Source: Panax quinquefolius (lineage: Eukaryota; Streptophyta; Magnoliopsida; Apiales; Araliaceae). From it: 64,000 bases of DNA. Below the pieces are notes generated by a model, which was not told where the DNA came from, ran no database searches, and saw only the letters and a program-made list of their open reading frames with translations. The position numbers were made by a program, and so were the translations under genes. The stretch spans positions 10,626,565-10,690,564 of the forward strand of contig CM035151.1 in NCBI GenBank assembly GCA_020205615.1, given 5' to 3'. Shown here in pieces: positions 33,380 to 45,094 of this stretch (its first letter is position 1; each line of letters opens with the position of its first letter).

Positions 33380-33381
<2 letters not shown>

Positions 33382-33420
<39 letters not shown>
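33382..33420. repeat. (TA)n microsatellite
   Basis: An uninterrupted TA run of about 39 bp, just outside the Mutator-like element. Confidence 0.95.
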
Positions 33421-33422
<2 letters not shown>

Positions 33423-34157
33423 ATAGATATTCGCTCAAATATGTCGTTTTCAAAATGTTACTAATATGTAATTTTAAAAACTTATCAAAATTTTACACAG
33501 ATTATCAAGCTTGTCATCCTTAAATATTAGTTTCTTCCTTTGTCATCTTTCTAATGAATTTTGAAGCGCAATATCAACATTTATTTTGTTGCTAGTAAAT
33601 AGCCCATATAAAATATGAAAAATAGAAGTGGTTATGAATTCAAAACTGATATAAATTTATTTAATTTTAATATTATTAATTGTCGTATTTATTATTTTTA
33701 ATATTAATCCTAAAGTTTATAACTTTAAAAATTTGAAATGTATCTGGTAGCGAAGATATTAGATACATTTTGAAACTGAATATATTTCTTTTTGATCAAT
33801 AGGTGGATGAATTGTCCAGTGTCCAGCTAGCTGTTCCACAAGGCAAAAAGTTAGTAATAGAAATCTGAAATTTGACTTATTACTCTGTGTTGGAAATTTG
33901 TTTACTCATTGAGGTGACTGGAAAAGATCAGTATTAACAAGGGGCCAAGGGCCCGTGACTGGTGACATTTGATTAGAAGTTGCTTTATGATTGATTCCTT
34001 TCCTTTACTTTCACCAATTTCATGAAGGTTTTGTGGGCCTCTAAAGTTGTTAAAACCTATAGCCATAGCCCATAGGTCAGTGTTAACAGTTAAGTGATCA
34101 TTTATTTGCCACAAACATCATGGACATGCATGGGAAATACTACATATGGATTTACCA

Positions 34158-34199
<42 letters not shown>

Positions 34200-34463
34200 T
34201 TTCTATCCTCCAGTGTATGTATAATGTATGGTGTGGTGTGTATGTATATTCAGCTTGAGAATTAAGGAGCAAAAAGTAATCTTAATCTCATCAAGTCTAT
34301 CTATCAAAAGAGAAGCAAAAGCAAATGCCTTTGTAAAAGTCATTGCTTGATTGCATTCAAACTTGACCTTACTACACATTTATAAGATCAGACACCAAAG
34401 CCTGGTGATGGCTTCCACCATTGTGGTGGGCTTCCCCTCATCATAACTGGAGTATCATTTTTC

Positions 34464-34501
<38 letters not shown>

Positions 34502-34847
34502 AGAGAGGAATCTATCTATGAAATTGAACATGGAAAATGTAGAAAGGAGGTGTTTGTTGGGCAATGAGCAAGATGTTATGTCAGGGTCATATCACTTTAC
34601 TAGCTACCACAGATTGCAACAACTTGAATTACTATTCTAAATATTTAGTGCATAATTAAGGAAAAGAATACGTGTAATAAGTTTAACCAATGTAGAAGTA
34701 GTAATAAATAAAAGAGAATTAAACATGGATAATAATAATACACACATTTTGCTATCCTGTTTTATATGACTACTGTTATTAATTACTAAGTGAGTATTAA
34801 TTATAACATCATATCACTGTTGTATTGAATACTACTAGCAAGTAGTA
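33421..34847. other. Intergenic with microsatellites
   Basis: Contains (TA)n at 34161-34193 and (GT)n at 34465-34499. No exon is recognised. 34250-34640 is less AT-rich but shows no coding frame I recognise. Confidence 0.5.
34465..34499 (+). repeat. (GT)n microsatellite
   Basis: A run of about 17 GT dinucleotides, followed by gggagagagg. Confidence 0.95.
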
Positions 34848-35139
34848 CTCCCTCCGTCCCAAATTATCTGTTGTTTTAGTAGAAAAAATTTGTCCCACAA
34901 TATCTGTTTTTTCAAGATTTCAATGCATTTTTTCTCTTTATTTTTCAAGTTTGCCCCTTTACCTTAATTGTTAATAGTCATTACTCATTCAAGTCTCTCC
35001 TCTTTTTTAAGCATCTTTTTCATATTTCCACCAATAAGTGGTATTCTTAAAAGACCTTGACACACTCTTCCATGAACAATCTCTTTTTACTAAAGCATTA
35101 ATTGCAAAAAATAAAAAATTAGTACATAAACGGAGGGAG
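34848..35139. mobile_element. Stowaway-type MITE
   Basis: A 292-bp element with ends CTCCCTCCGTCCC and CGGAGGGAG, with TA on each side (34846-34847 and 35140-35141). Confidence 0.85.
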
Positions 35140-35406
35140 TAGTATTTTTTAAACTCCATTCCATTCAGAGCAAGAAGAGGGTTCTCTAGCTAGGATATTA
35201 TAGTGTCACATAAAGTGTCTGCTCCAATACCCAAGTAAATGACCTTTGGTTCCCTTTGACTGCATGTATTCATTCATTCACCTGTTTCCTAAAATTCCTC
35301 TTTCTCATGCACTACTTTTGAGTTTTACCAAATGCACAACAATTAACAATATGAAGAAGAAAGAATAGTACTCCACTGATCAAAAAAGTGGATTCATAAA
35401 CTATTA

Positions 35407-35646
35407 CTCCCTCCGTCCGTCCATGATAAAAGTCCTTATTACTATTTTGGGTAATTTTATGTTAAATATCTATTTTACTTTAATAACCAAACTTTTATAC
35501 ATATTTTTCTATTATATTCGTAGAATTAAATATCTCATACTTTTCTTATTCTAATTCTCTCTCTATATTTAATAACATTATTATAGACAATTTTATCATT
35601 TCATTCATCTTCTTAATATGCGTAAAAAATCCTCGGACGGAGAGAG
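35407..35646. mobile_element. Stowaway-type MITE
   Basis: A 240-bp element with ends CTCCCTCCGTCCGTCC and GGACGGAGAGAG, flanked by TA (35405-35406 and 35647-35648). It sits in the 3' flank of the aspartic protease gene. Confidence 0.82.
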
Positions 35647-35831
35647 TAGTATAAATAAATCACACAAAATCCCTTACTCATTCAGAAAGAAAGAAAAAAC
35701 ACAAGTTATGGTCTCATAATACAACATTAGCATTAGCAGCATTAGTTGTACGTAGTATACGTACATATATACTATATACTTGCTACAACTTAAGACAGAC
35801 CGATCGACAAAATTCACTTTTCATATTACAT

Positions 35832-37355
35832 TTAGCAAACATTAGGCCCAAATCCCACAAATCCATTTGACCCATTAAATGATATCTGGATTCCCTCTTG
35901 CTGGATATTTCCTATTATGGATAGTCCGGATGGAGATGGAGCAAATGCAAAACAGAAGGTTCCCGTTTCGTCCACCGGAATTAGAAAGTTCCTAGCTGGT
36001 AGAGTTAGAATTGGCCCGCCCGAGAAGTAAAATGAAACCGTCGGCACCCTAACCGTCACAAACCCGTTTAGGTTATAACATGTGTCAAATATTGAGATTC
36101 CGGGCGACCGCGGAAGGCTGGCGGTTTCAACTACAAAGGCATCACGAAACGCTACATATGCTGCCGTTGGAAGCCGGGTCACGGCCGTCCCGGTATCCAT
36201 TACAACGCCTCCATTTCCCAACTCAGACATCCGGAAAATGCTTTCGGGTACGGGCACCCGCATGCCTCCGACACCAACACCCGAAAGACCAATATAGTAG
36301 AAACTCGGGGCTCGTGGATTTCGAATCAATGGTACCCATGCGGCACCCACGGGTAATGCTTCTCGCCCAAAAACCAACGACCCGGATGATCCTGTGCCCC
36401 GACTCACTAGGCAGTAACTAAATGCCCCGCCTGTCTGCCCACCCAACTGACCCACAAGTGACATGGATCCACCACCAATCCCGAGCAGCCCGGCAGCTCC
36501 AACAAACATGCCCCGGTTCCTATGACCGCATCCGATGGCTACATTACGGACCACGGCACGGCCAAAAGTAAGAGTCTCGAGAGCTAGTGTCCCTTTCGTA
36601 TACGACCCGTCCCCATATGACACCTCGTACCTGCATCGTCCGCCATGACAACCCGTATTCTCAAGACGGTCGCACACGGAGGATCCGCAAGACACCCCAG
36701 AAAACGAAGCGGACTTAGACGGGTCGAATACCGGGTCAGACTGGTGGTAGCATTGTGTACAAGGTTGACATTGTACCCAAACAACATCACTGCCGGAGTC
36801 AACAACCATGTATTGACTCCTGGGCGGACTACCCACACCAATCCTCACAAAATATTCCCCACTCCCTTGATCCATACCCGAAACCACATCCGCCCCGAAA
36901 TCTTCCACTTCATAATGAACCCCGCCCTCACCGGCCGCGGTGATTTCACCGCCGGCGGCGGCGGCCAATCGATGAACTAGGCTAGATACCCGTTTAATGT
37001 CCCTTTTGACGCGGGCTTCAAAACGGTGACGATGATTGGCGAAATGGGTTTCGGAAATTTTATCTCTATGAAGTAAATTGAGCTTCCACTTCCCATGATC
37101 ATCAATATGATCAGTAGTATGGTTTTTTATATATTGAAAAAGTTGTTCATGGTTTTGGTGTGTTTTAGGAGGCTGGACTTTTGTATCCGCAATACTTTTT
37201 TTGACATTAAAGTGTTGCAAGGGTGGAAATGATAATTTGCCATCGACTGCTGCCGACGAGTGGTTGACGGTGCCAGTGGCGGTGGAAGGTGTTGATAGGT
37301 GTAGAATCAGCACCAACAGGGGCAGAAATGGTAATGTCTTCATGGCTAGTGGCAT
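35832..37355 (-). CDS. ASPG2: Pepsin-like aspartic protease, ASPG2 type
   Basis: An intronless gene of 507 codons for a plant atypical A1 aspartic protease. The ATG at 37355 starts a signal peptide (residues 1-26, LPFLPLLVLILHL core), so the product enters the secretory path. A basic propeptide follows to about residue 160. The mature domain begins near SGEYFVRIGVG. The two catalytic motifs are DSGS (Asp186) and DTGT (Asp387), both intact. The nepenthesin-type cysteine insert CQPCTQCYHQSDPVF follows the first, and conserved YGDGSYTKG forms the flap. The protein ends GFVGFGPNVC. Overall it strongly resembles Arabidopsis At3g20015 (ASPG2), a relative of ASPG1, which acts in guard-cell drought responses. 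It lacks the plant-specific saposin-like insert. GC content is clearly higher than its surroundings, usual for this intronless family. Physiological role is inferred by homology only. Confidence 0.93.
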   Translation of the reverse strand: MPLAMKTLPFLPLLVLILHLSTPSTATGTVNHSSAAVDGKLSFPPLQHFNVKKSIADTKVQPPKTHQNHEQLFQYIKNHTTDHIDDHGKWKLNLLHRDKISETHFANHRHRFEARVKRDIKRVSSLVHRLAAAAGGEITAAGEGGVHYEVEDFGADVVSGMDQGSGEYFVRIGVGSPPRSQYMVVDSGSDVVWVQCQPCTQCYHQSDPVFDPSKSASFSGVSCGSSVCDRLENTGCHGGRCRYEVSYGDGSYTKGTLALETLTFGRAVVRNVAIGCGHRNRGMFVGAAGLLGIGGGSMSLVGQLGGQTGGAFSYCLVSRGTGSSGSLVFGREALPVGAAWVPLIRNPRAPSFYYIGLSGVGVGGMRVPVPESIFRMSELGNGGVVMDTGTAVTRLPTAAYVAFRDAFVVETASLPRSPGISIFDTCYNLNGFVTVRVPTVSFYFSGGPILTLPARNFLIPVDETGTFCFAFAPSPSGLSIIGNIQQEGIQISFNGSNGFVGFGPNVC

Positions 37356-37448
37356 TGTATAATTTTGTTTTGTGACTAGCTAGTAGCAGTGTATGAGATT
37401 TTGGTGGCTAGTAGGGAAGTGAGGAAAGAAGGAAGGTAGGTAGGGGGA

Positions 37449-37455
37449 ATTTATA
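37449..37455 (-). promoter_or_regulatory. Candidate TATA box of the aspartic protease gene
   Basis: TATAAAT on the minus strand, 94 bp upstream of the ATG, in a purine-rich promoter stretch (gagagagag near 37471). Confidence 0.45.
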
Positions 37456-38759
37456 TGCATTGGGGTTTGGGAGAGAGAGAAAAAAAAGGTGGGGGAATAA
37501 TTGAGGTGATGGGGTTAAGTATGTTTTGGGTTTTCAATTTCAATTTAACAGTACTACTACTGGATTAGTATGCGTCATGTGTGTTTTGATCGAGAAAATG
37601 AGAGGGAATTAAAGTTTCATTTGGTGTCTGATTATATATGACCTGCTGTACCTGTTTTTCTTTCTCTGCTTTTGCTTTCAAATCCTTAATTAAAGTACCT
37701 AATTAACGATGCTCTCCTTTTATCTATACAATTAATATTCTAACTCTCTCTCTCACACAAACACAGGACAATCGTGTACAACTACAAAATAACAAATCAC
37801 TTAAGAGTTCACTCAACTATATATATATATATATATATATTTGGTAGACAACTGTAAATTAAGATCATCAATTTACTCTTCCTTATTTTACAAACTCAAT
37901 TCAACTTATGGTTGTTTGTCCAACTTTTCCAACTTATGGTTATTTGGTCGAAAGCCATGCCCCTTGCTCTTTTTGTCTAGAGTTTTACATATGACGCAGG
38001 CTAGCACGCACTAGTAGTGCTATTTTTGGAAGGTTCCAAACCACATTCATCGAATCGGAAAATGTATCGGTATTTGTTCAACCAGTGGTCGAACCGTTAT
38101 TGACCAAGTGATGTCATTAATATATATTATAACTAATTAATAAAAAAAAATTAAAATTCTCGTTTTTTTATGAACTAAAACATAATAAATTAAGATGAAT
38201 TACAATATTAATAAATGTGGTTAATTTTAATATTAAAATATTTTTGATTAAAAAAATTAAAATTTAAAAATCGGTTAACTGGATCAGGTTTACTAGTTAA
38301 ATGGGTGATCAACGGATCATCTCGAATTTTGATCAAAACTGGGTCATTAGTTCAAATCGAATCAAAAGACGGACCGATTATAATTTTTATGGATACGACA
38401 GCCAATCCGGTCCAAATTTTAAAATACTACTTTTGGTAGTATGTAGAGTCGTCAGTAGGCGTGCTTGAGCGTGAGAGATGGAGGGTCGGTATATATATGA
38501 ATTGGTTTTGGAAATAATGACACAAACACATGGACTACTCTTATTTATCTCCAACCTTTTCACAATAAGATATGCATGCATGGCCCAAAGTCATGCATCA
38601 TGCATGCCCATGCCAATCCACTCGAGTCGTGTGAATTAGGCTTTTTTGGTGAAGCTTAAAGTTGGCCTAAATAAATTTTGTAGATGTTATATGAAAATAT
38701 GTTGCATATATTCTTATAACATAATATGGCAGGGGTTAATATTCATTATATAGTACTTA

Positions 38760-38800
<41 letters not shown>

Positions 38801-40065
38801 ATGCCAGATTAAAAGCGAATGAAAAAAAAGCTGATAAAGCCCAAAAAAACACGCGAATCAGGAGGTATGGGTCGGAAAAACACGCGGGTTGACCACTGAC
38901 TGCGTGTTTTTCGCTTGCTTCCATTTTTTTAATCATTTTCAAATATATATATATATATATTACTTTATTATATTTAATAGTTTTGACAAAAACTTTATCA
39001 AACTTGAAATTTAAGAAATCGATCAAACAGTCTCCAATTGTGTAATGTGACTAAGGATTAATTAATGGGGTCAAATGGTGTGTGCTCCACTTCAATAAAT
39101 AGTAATTACTTGTTAATAAAGATCATGGTTTAATTTTTCTTATAAGATGAATATTATGAGTGAAGACAATAAAAAAAATCCTCTTTTAAAGTAGGCTCAT
39201 GACTAAGTATACTATTACATCATTTACCTAATTTAAAGGATGATTATCGTTAGTAGTCTGTGTACTCTTAGTGAGTGTCTGACTCCAGTATTTTGTTGAA
39301 TGATCTAAAATCTAAGTTTCGAACCCTATGATTATTGGGGGAAAAGAAGATCAAACCTAAAACTCATTAAAAATCCATATGATCGATGATGAATTGTTTA
39401 GTGTATAATTGTTTCGTAATTAGATTAAATCTTTCTTGTTTAATTAATTAATCCCTTCAAGATCCAAATATGTACGTAGATGATGATTTATCTGAAATTA
39501 AAAGTGTGTTAGGATAATTTGAAACCTCCATGCATGTATTTGTATAGTCCTGCAAAAGATTTTCTAGGGACTTCTGATCTCGTCGGATCATATAATCTAT
39601 CTGTCTTCATTTCATGCACGTAAAATGGCAGGTAGTATACGTACCAATCATTAATATTATATATATATATATATGTTCAATAATTTATTTATTTATATTA
39701 TGCACGAGTTATCTCGGGAAAAGTGATGCCACTTTCGTTAGTTGTTAGTAGATCATATATATATAAGCTCGATCAGGATTGAATATCATTAAATAAATAA
39801 AAATAGAATAAAAAAGGTGGTACAGTACCACCTTTTTCTCTTAATCAGTGGAGGGTTAGTTTAAAAGTAATGATTGCATGACGGCTTAGATCATCTATTT
39901 AAATATTACTAATATGCTAATGCTAGCCAGCAACTACTACTCGTAATATATTATTATCAGCTTTTTAATTAATGCTTAGAGATCAAGGCTAATTTAAAAA
40001 GTGTATATCACTTCAGCTAGCAACACATCAAAGCCAAGGCTATATTAATTCATATATATACAAAT

Positions 40066-40102
<37 letters not shown>

Positions 40103-42000
40103 GTTCATATGAGTGATCCATATATATTGAGTTTTGATTATAAATCATTTTCAGCAAATTCATATGTACATAGTAAAGAGTCACGATTTAAAGAGTTCAT
40201 TTTGATCCGATACTCATTCTAGCCAAGGTGTATAAATAAGATAAAATGACATATTTCGACAAATATGTGACTGAGTTGAATTGCGATGATCAATGTAGAA
40301 CTCTATAAAATGAAATAAATTAGGTTAGGTTATTCTTAATTTTTATTTATCCCATGTATATATGCACATACGTCGCAATTATAATATTAGACCGAAAACT
40401 TTCGCAATAACAAACAACAGATTTTCAACAAGCAATTACCAAATCATTCTGAAAAATCTTTTCAAAGATTATATATGTTGCATCAAAATTCAAAAGATTA
40501 AATTATCAAATGGGGGCTGCAATATTACAATGAGAGTTCAACATCATCGTCTCGCATTCAAATTTTAAAAGGAAAAAAATAGAAAATTAATGGCCGTATG
40601 TTTCCACTAATAATCCACTACCTGCCTCTGAGATATGCTAATTAATTTACACTCGGAAATGGTTTAAATTAAAATCATGTAAATAAATTAGAATGAGATA
40701 CCCCCAGGGCTTGCATGAAAGGAAAAAATAAATTAAGATATGGAAATTATTCATATATACGACAAGACCAACCAGAATTGATAGGACCTAGAGAATTAGA
40801 TTACAAATTGATTAGTGGAAATGCCAATAATTAAAGGGAAAAACATATTGGAGTTGGGAGTACATAGGATATGCACAACTTCCCAATTATTGAGCCATTA
40901 TTACCACCTAAAAGTTTGCACTTAATTAATTAATTGAAATAGAGTACTCTCGCCATTTTAAATGATAGGATCACTTTTTGAAGTCAAATTTAATATATTT
41001 TTAAATTTAAAATGGACATGTAATTCTAATTAATACTATAATAATAAATATTAGTTATATAATTTAGAACAAAGGAAGTAATACTCAACATATATACTGG
41101 ATGCATTTTTTTCACATGAATTGAATCTAAATATTTTAATTTCAACCCAAGTGGTTGGGGGTAGAAAAGTGAAAGGAGATCGATCAATATTTGATATACT
41201 ATCTGAGATCTTAATATATGATCACCAATCTTTGGTTATAGCCCACGTTGTTATATTTGTGGAAGATTCATTTGACACAACAATTATTTGAACAGGAAGT
41301 TTTACTGATATAGATGATTATAATATTTTATCCCAATTAATGTATGTGCTCAAACTCACATATTAATAAAAATAATATATATTATGAATGTTTTATATAT
41401 TATTAAATACGTGAATAAGTATATATTAATAGTAAATTTTGTTGGAGAAATGTATAATTCTTACCCATCATATTCCATATATTATTAATAAGCTTCGCAA
41501 TTACTTTGATATGAAAAACAAAATAAAAATAACAGTGAAAACCAATCAGATCAAAAAGGAAACTCGGCTATAAGTAATACAAAATTTTGCAGTAACATAG
41601 AATCAGTCGGAACAACATTGCCACAATTTAGCTTCCGGTAAAACAATTATAAACTCAGGCATAAAATCCAAGCAGGCGGCTCACTTAAATATTTATTTTC
41701 GCACTTTTGACAGTTCATTTTACTGCCAACATATTTTATCTCAGCTTTCTGAGGCTTCACAATAAGAATCTGTGAAACCCCTTAGCTAGGCCCTTACACA
41801 TGCATGCAGTTTGGTTCTGAGGCAAAGACTACACAACAGCCATCGATTGAAGGCCAGAGGTAAAGATGGACTCCAGCAGAAGCAGAAGCACAAGCACAAG
41901 CACAAGCGAAGCTATGAGGAAATTCTCAAGTAGGATCATCGCATTAATTACTGACTCTTTGACAAAGGAACGGCCACCTGATCTGTTGGAGTAGAGATCG
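37456..42000. other. Intergenic, AT-rich, microsatellite-dense
   Basis: No gene is recognised over about 4.5 kb. TA microsatellites occur at 37819-37840, 38764-38797, 38943-38960, 39658-39675 and 40067-40098. 38045-38400 repeats words such as ggttcgaac / aactgggtca typical of degenerate plant transposons. 40945-41074 looks like a decayed Stowaway MITE. A 42-codon frame (41866-41994, +) opens MDSSRSRSTSTSTSE but has no recognisable relative. Confidence 0.45.
40067..40098. repeat. (TA)n microsatellite
   Basis: A TA run of about 32 bp, one of several in this intergenic region. Confidence 0.9.
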
Positions 42001-42056
42001 ATCAATGTTAGGATCCAACCTATTCTAGATCAATGTTAGGATCCAGCCTATTCTAG
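42001..42056 (+). repeat. 28-bp tandem duplication
   Basis: Two adjacent 28-bp copies starting atcaatgttaggatcca differ at one base (a/g at unit position 18). Confidence 0.9.
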
Positions 42057-42594
42057 ATTACAAACTAGAATATTCCAAAGAAGTAAAGTAAATCTTATAG
42101 GTTAATTATTATTATTTTTCCTCCCCAGGAATAACTTTCGGAAGTAAAAATATACAAGTGAGTGCCTCGTTTCATACAACGTAAAGAGTACATTTTCGAT
42201 GTGAATGTTTTGAGGGAAAATGCCAACATTATTGAATCAACTCAATGCCTTGGCCCTTGTGAGATAACATTCCATTAGTTTAACTCTGGTTTATAGCTAT
42301 TCAACAATATATGAATGCACAATTGCTCTCCAAGCTTTGGGTTAATGCATGTTATGTGAAACTATTGGTTCTGAACTCTTTATAACCACTTAAAAAAAAA
42401 AATCACTTTTTTATGAGTTACATCTGAAATGGTAAGTAATGCTACGGTGATAAAAGATGGTTAAAAAAAAGTAGATACAAAATAATGTGTCGAATTATAA
42501 TGGATGAGTCCAATGGTTATAAGACTAACTAACACCCACATTATTTTAGGGTTAAATGTTTTATAAATCTCACTTTTTCTTTTAGGTCGATTTA
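42057..42594. other. Intergenic
   Basis: AT-rich DNA; no feature is recognised. The outer border of the following inverted-repeat element may lie within its last 60 bp. Confidence 0.4.
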
Positions 42595-44345
42595 CAAAAT
42601 GGGTCATTTGAACTTTTTTTCTTACACGGTCTCATTTCAACTGAAGCTTGTATTTAACAAAATTCTGAAAATCAAGTAAGTCTGTTGACTTTTTAACTTG
42701 AAATGTCCACATCAGCAATTTGGGTTGAAAAAAAAACATGTGTCAATAATTATACCACATGGTATTTATTATGTGGATATAAAAGGAAAATCTATACCAA
42801 AATAAATTTTTATGTAATTCTTTACAAATAATAATATAAATTAGAAAAGTTTTTCAAAAAAATAAGAAAATAAAAAAAAAGTATATTTAAATATTTTTGT
42901 AATTGATATCAAATGAATTTTGTTTAATTATTTATAAGTATAATAAAATAAATTAGAAAAGTTAGTCAAAAAAACAAAAAAATAAATGAAAAATATATTT
43001 AATTTTTTTTAATTAATATCAAATAAATTTTTATTTAATTTTTTACAAATATAATAATATAAATTAAAAAAATTTGCCAAAAAATAAGACAAGCACTAAC
43101 ACACCCAAGAACACACACTAACACAGACTAAAACTTTCGTGCACTCTGCACTGGGGAGAAAGGGATTGTATCAGGGAAGCCCTTACACTACAAGGGGTCG
43201 ACCTTTCACCGCATCATTCCCGGATTCATGTGTCAGGGATGAGATTTCACAAGGGGTAACGGGACAGGTGGTGAATCGATCTACGGACAAAAGTTTGCAG
43301 ATGAGAACTTCAATGTCAAACATACGAGGCCTGGTATCCTCTCAATGGCCAATGCTGGACGAAATACCAATGGGTCTCAATTCTTTCTCTGTACAGAGAA
43401 GACATCTTGGCTCGATGGGAAGCACGTTGTTTTCGAAAAGGTTGTTTATGGCTATAGTGTGGTCAAGGAGATGGAAAAAGTCGGATCAGATGGAGGACAG
43501 ACTTCATCAACTGTTGTGATTGAAGATTGTGGTCAGATAGATGAGAAATAATTGTGCATAATGGCGTGAAGTTTTTGAGAGAAAATGGAGTGTTATGATT
43601 ACATGAATTACTAGATCTGAGCTGAGCTCTTTCAAAACCCTAGAATTAATCTTAAGAATAAATTTTGGAAAAGGGGGAAGGGAACAGAGGAGAAGGAGGT
43701 AGAGAGCACCCGATTTCTTTTTTTTAGTTTGGTTTTTTTTTTTCTGTTCTTTTTAATAAAAATGATTATTTTTTAATTTTGAATAAATTAAATTTTAAAT
43801 TTTGTATAATTTTAAAATAAAAATTATTTGATAAAATTAAAATTACAATAAAAATTATTTGATAAAATTAAAATAAAAAAAAGTATTTGATAAAAATTAT
43901 TAGAATGTAAAAGTACAAATTTATTTATCTTAATTAGAAAAGAAAAAAAATTATTACCAAATTGACTCAATTATAATTTTAATGTCTGAATTTGAAAAGA
44001 TTTTAATTTTAATTTTATAATTTCCTCAATTATATTTATAAATAATTAAAAAAATTCATTTGATATTAATTACAAAAATATTTAAATATATTATTTTATT
44101 TTATTTCTTATTTTTTTGAAAAACTTTTATAATTTATATTATTATTTGTAAAGAATTACATAAAAAATTATTTTGGTATTTTCCTTTTAGATCCACATAA
44201 TAAATGCCACGTGGGATAATTATTGACACAACCTTTTTTTTTCCAACTCAGCTGCTGATGTGGACATTTTCGTTAAAAGTCAACTTACTTAAAAGATTTT
44301 GTAATGAAAATTTATGCTTCTTTCACAATGATTCGAATTTTCAGG
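42595..44345. mobile_element. Long inverted-repeat element carrying a cyclophilin fragment
   Basis: The arms at about 42640-42930 and 44030-44300 are inverted copies (shared blocks include atgtccacatcagcagc-like, gtgtcaataatta and tttatgtaattctttacaaa). Each arm continues into similar AT-rich DNA up to the cyclophilin-like insert at 43129-43551. The structure resembles a Pack-MULE, a Mutator-like element holding a host gene piece. I could not fix the exact ends or a target duplication, so borders are approximate and another transposon class remains possible. Confidence 0.65.
43129..43551 (+). pseudogene. Cyclophilin (peptidyl-prolyl isomerase) fragment, one in-frame stop
   Basis: This is a 3'-portion of a cyclophilin coding region without introns, from the [11 protein letters not shown] motif to the stop TAA at 43549-43551. 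The frame from 43141 is open to the end except for TGA at 43240-43242, in the GG-DFTRG motif where GGA is expected. Conserved active-site parts are visible: FHRIIPGF (catalytic Arg), [16 protein letters not shown] in [11 protein letters not shown]. The ending CGQIDEK is unusual for a cytosolic form. About 35 N-terminal residues are missing and no ATG fits. It lies inside a long inverted-repeat element, so it was probably captured as a fragment. Few lesions suggest a recent event. Confidence 0.85.
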
Positions 44346-45094
44346 AAATAATTTAATTTTTGATCACCGAAGGGGTTTCTTGTCATATGGAAACCGGAGT
44401 AGCAAAGAGTACTGATAGTCTAAATTGCTTTTTCTTGAGATCAAGTAGGAAATTGCTTTTGCGTCTACACACAGCAGGACATGAGCCTCAATTTCATAGT
44501 AGTATTCTCTAGACTTGCAGTACATTATCAACAATATCTGAATAATGCAATTCAATATTAAATTTCTGGGTTGCAATTGATAACGAAAACTTGGAAACAC
44601 AAGTGTTTTTCTAAACAGGCCATTCAGACTCGCCGATCTGAAGAAACTCTGGACAAAGCCAATCCTTTGATATTGTAAACATGAATTGCTGTCGAAAGCA
44701 TCAATTTAACTAATCCAAGCAGAAAATCAAAATAAGAAACAAATTTGAAGCAAGCTCTTAGAGGAATGCTTTCATCACTACAGAAATTAATTTATTGCTC
44801 TCTAGACTGTTAGATCAGTAATTGAAGTTTTTCCATGCAGCCAGGCATATGGAGAATCCCAGGCTAAAAGAATAATTATATAAGCACAAAACTAAATTCC
44901 CTATAGCCAAGAGGGAAAAAAAATATAAAGTGAGGTAATTCACGACTGTTGCATCATACTAAATTTCTCACTTTAGCTGAAAATAGCCTACAGAAAAATT
45001 GGTTATGCCAAGTCTCTCTATATTCATCTGTTTCTTCATACACGGAAGACTCAAATTCTATATTTTCCATCAACTAATTCCACTTTCTCTGATC
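44346..45094. other. 3' flank of TIM50
   Basis: Between the inverted-repeat element and the TIM50 stop; it probably contains the TIM50 3' untranslated region on the minus strand. No other feature is seen. Confidence 0.45.

Noticed and set aside
36080..36980. Plus-strand open frames inside the aspartic protease gene
   Set aside because: They are shadows of the GC-rich minus-strand coding region.
41866..41994. 42-codon Ser/Arg-rich frame
   Set aside because: Short, low complexity at the start, no recognisable relative, no promoter evidence; mentioned only in the intergenic entry.
43139..43519. 126-codon frame over the cyclophilin region as a protein
   Set aside because: It is the wrong frame; the cyclophilin signature lies in the frame starting at 43141 and includes a TGA.
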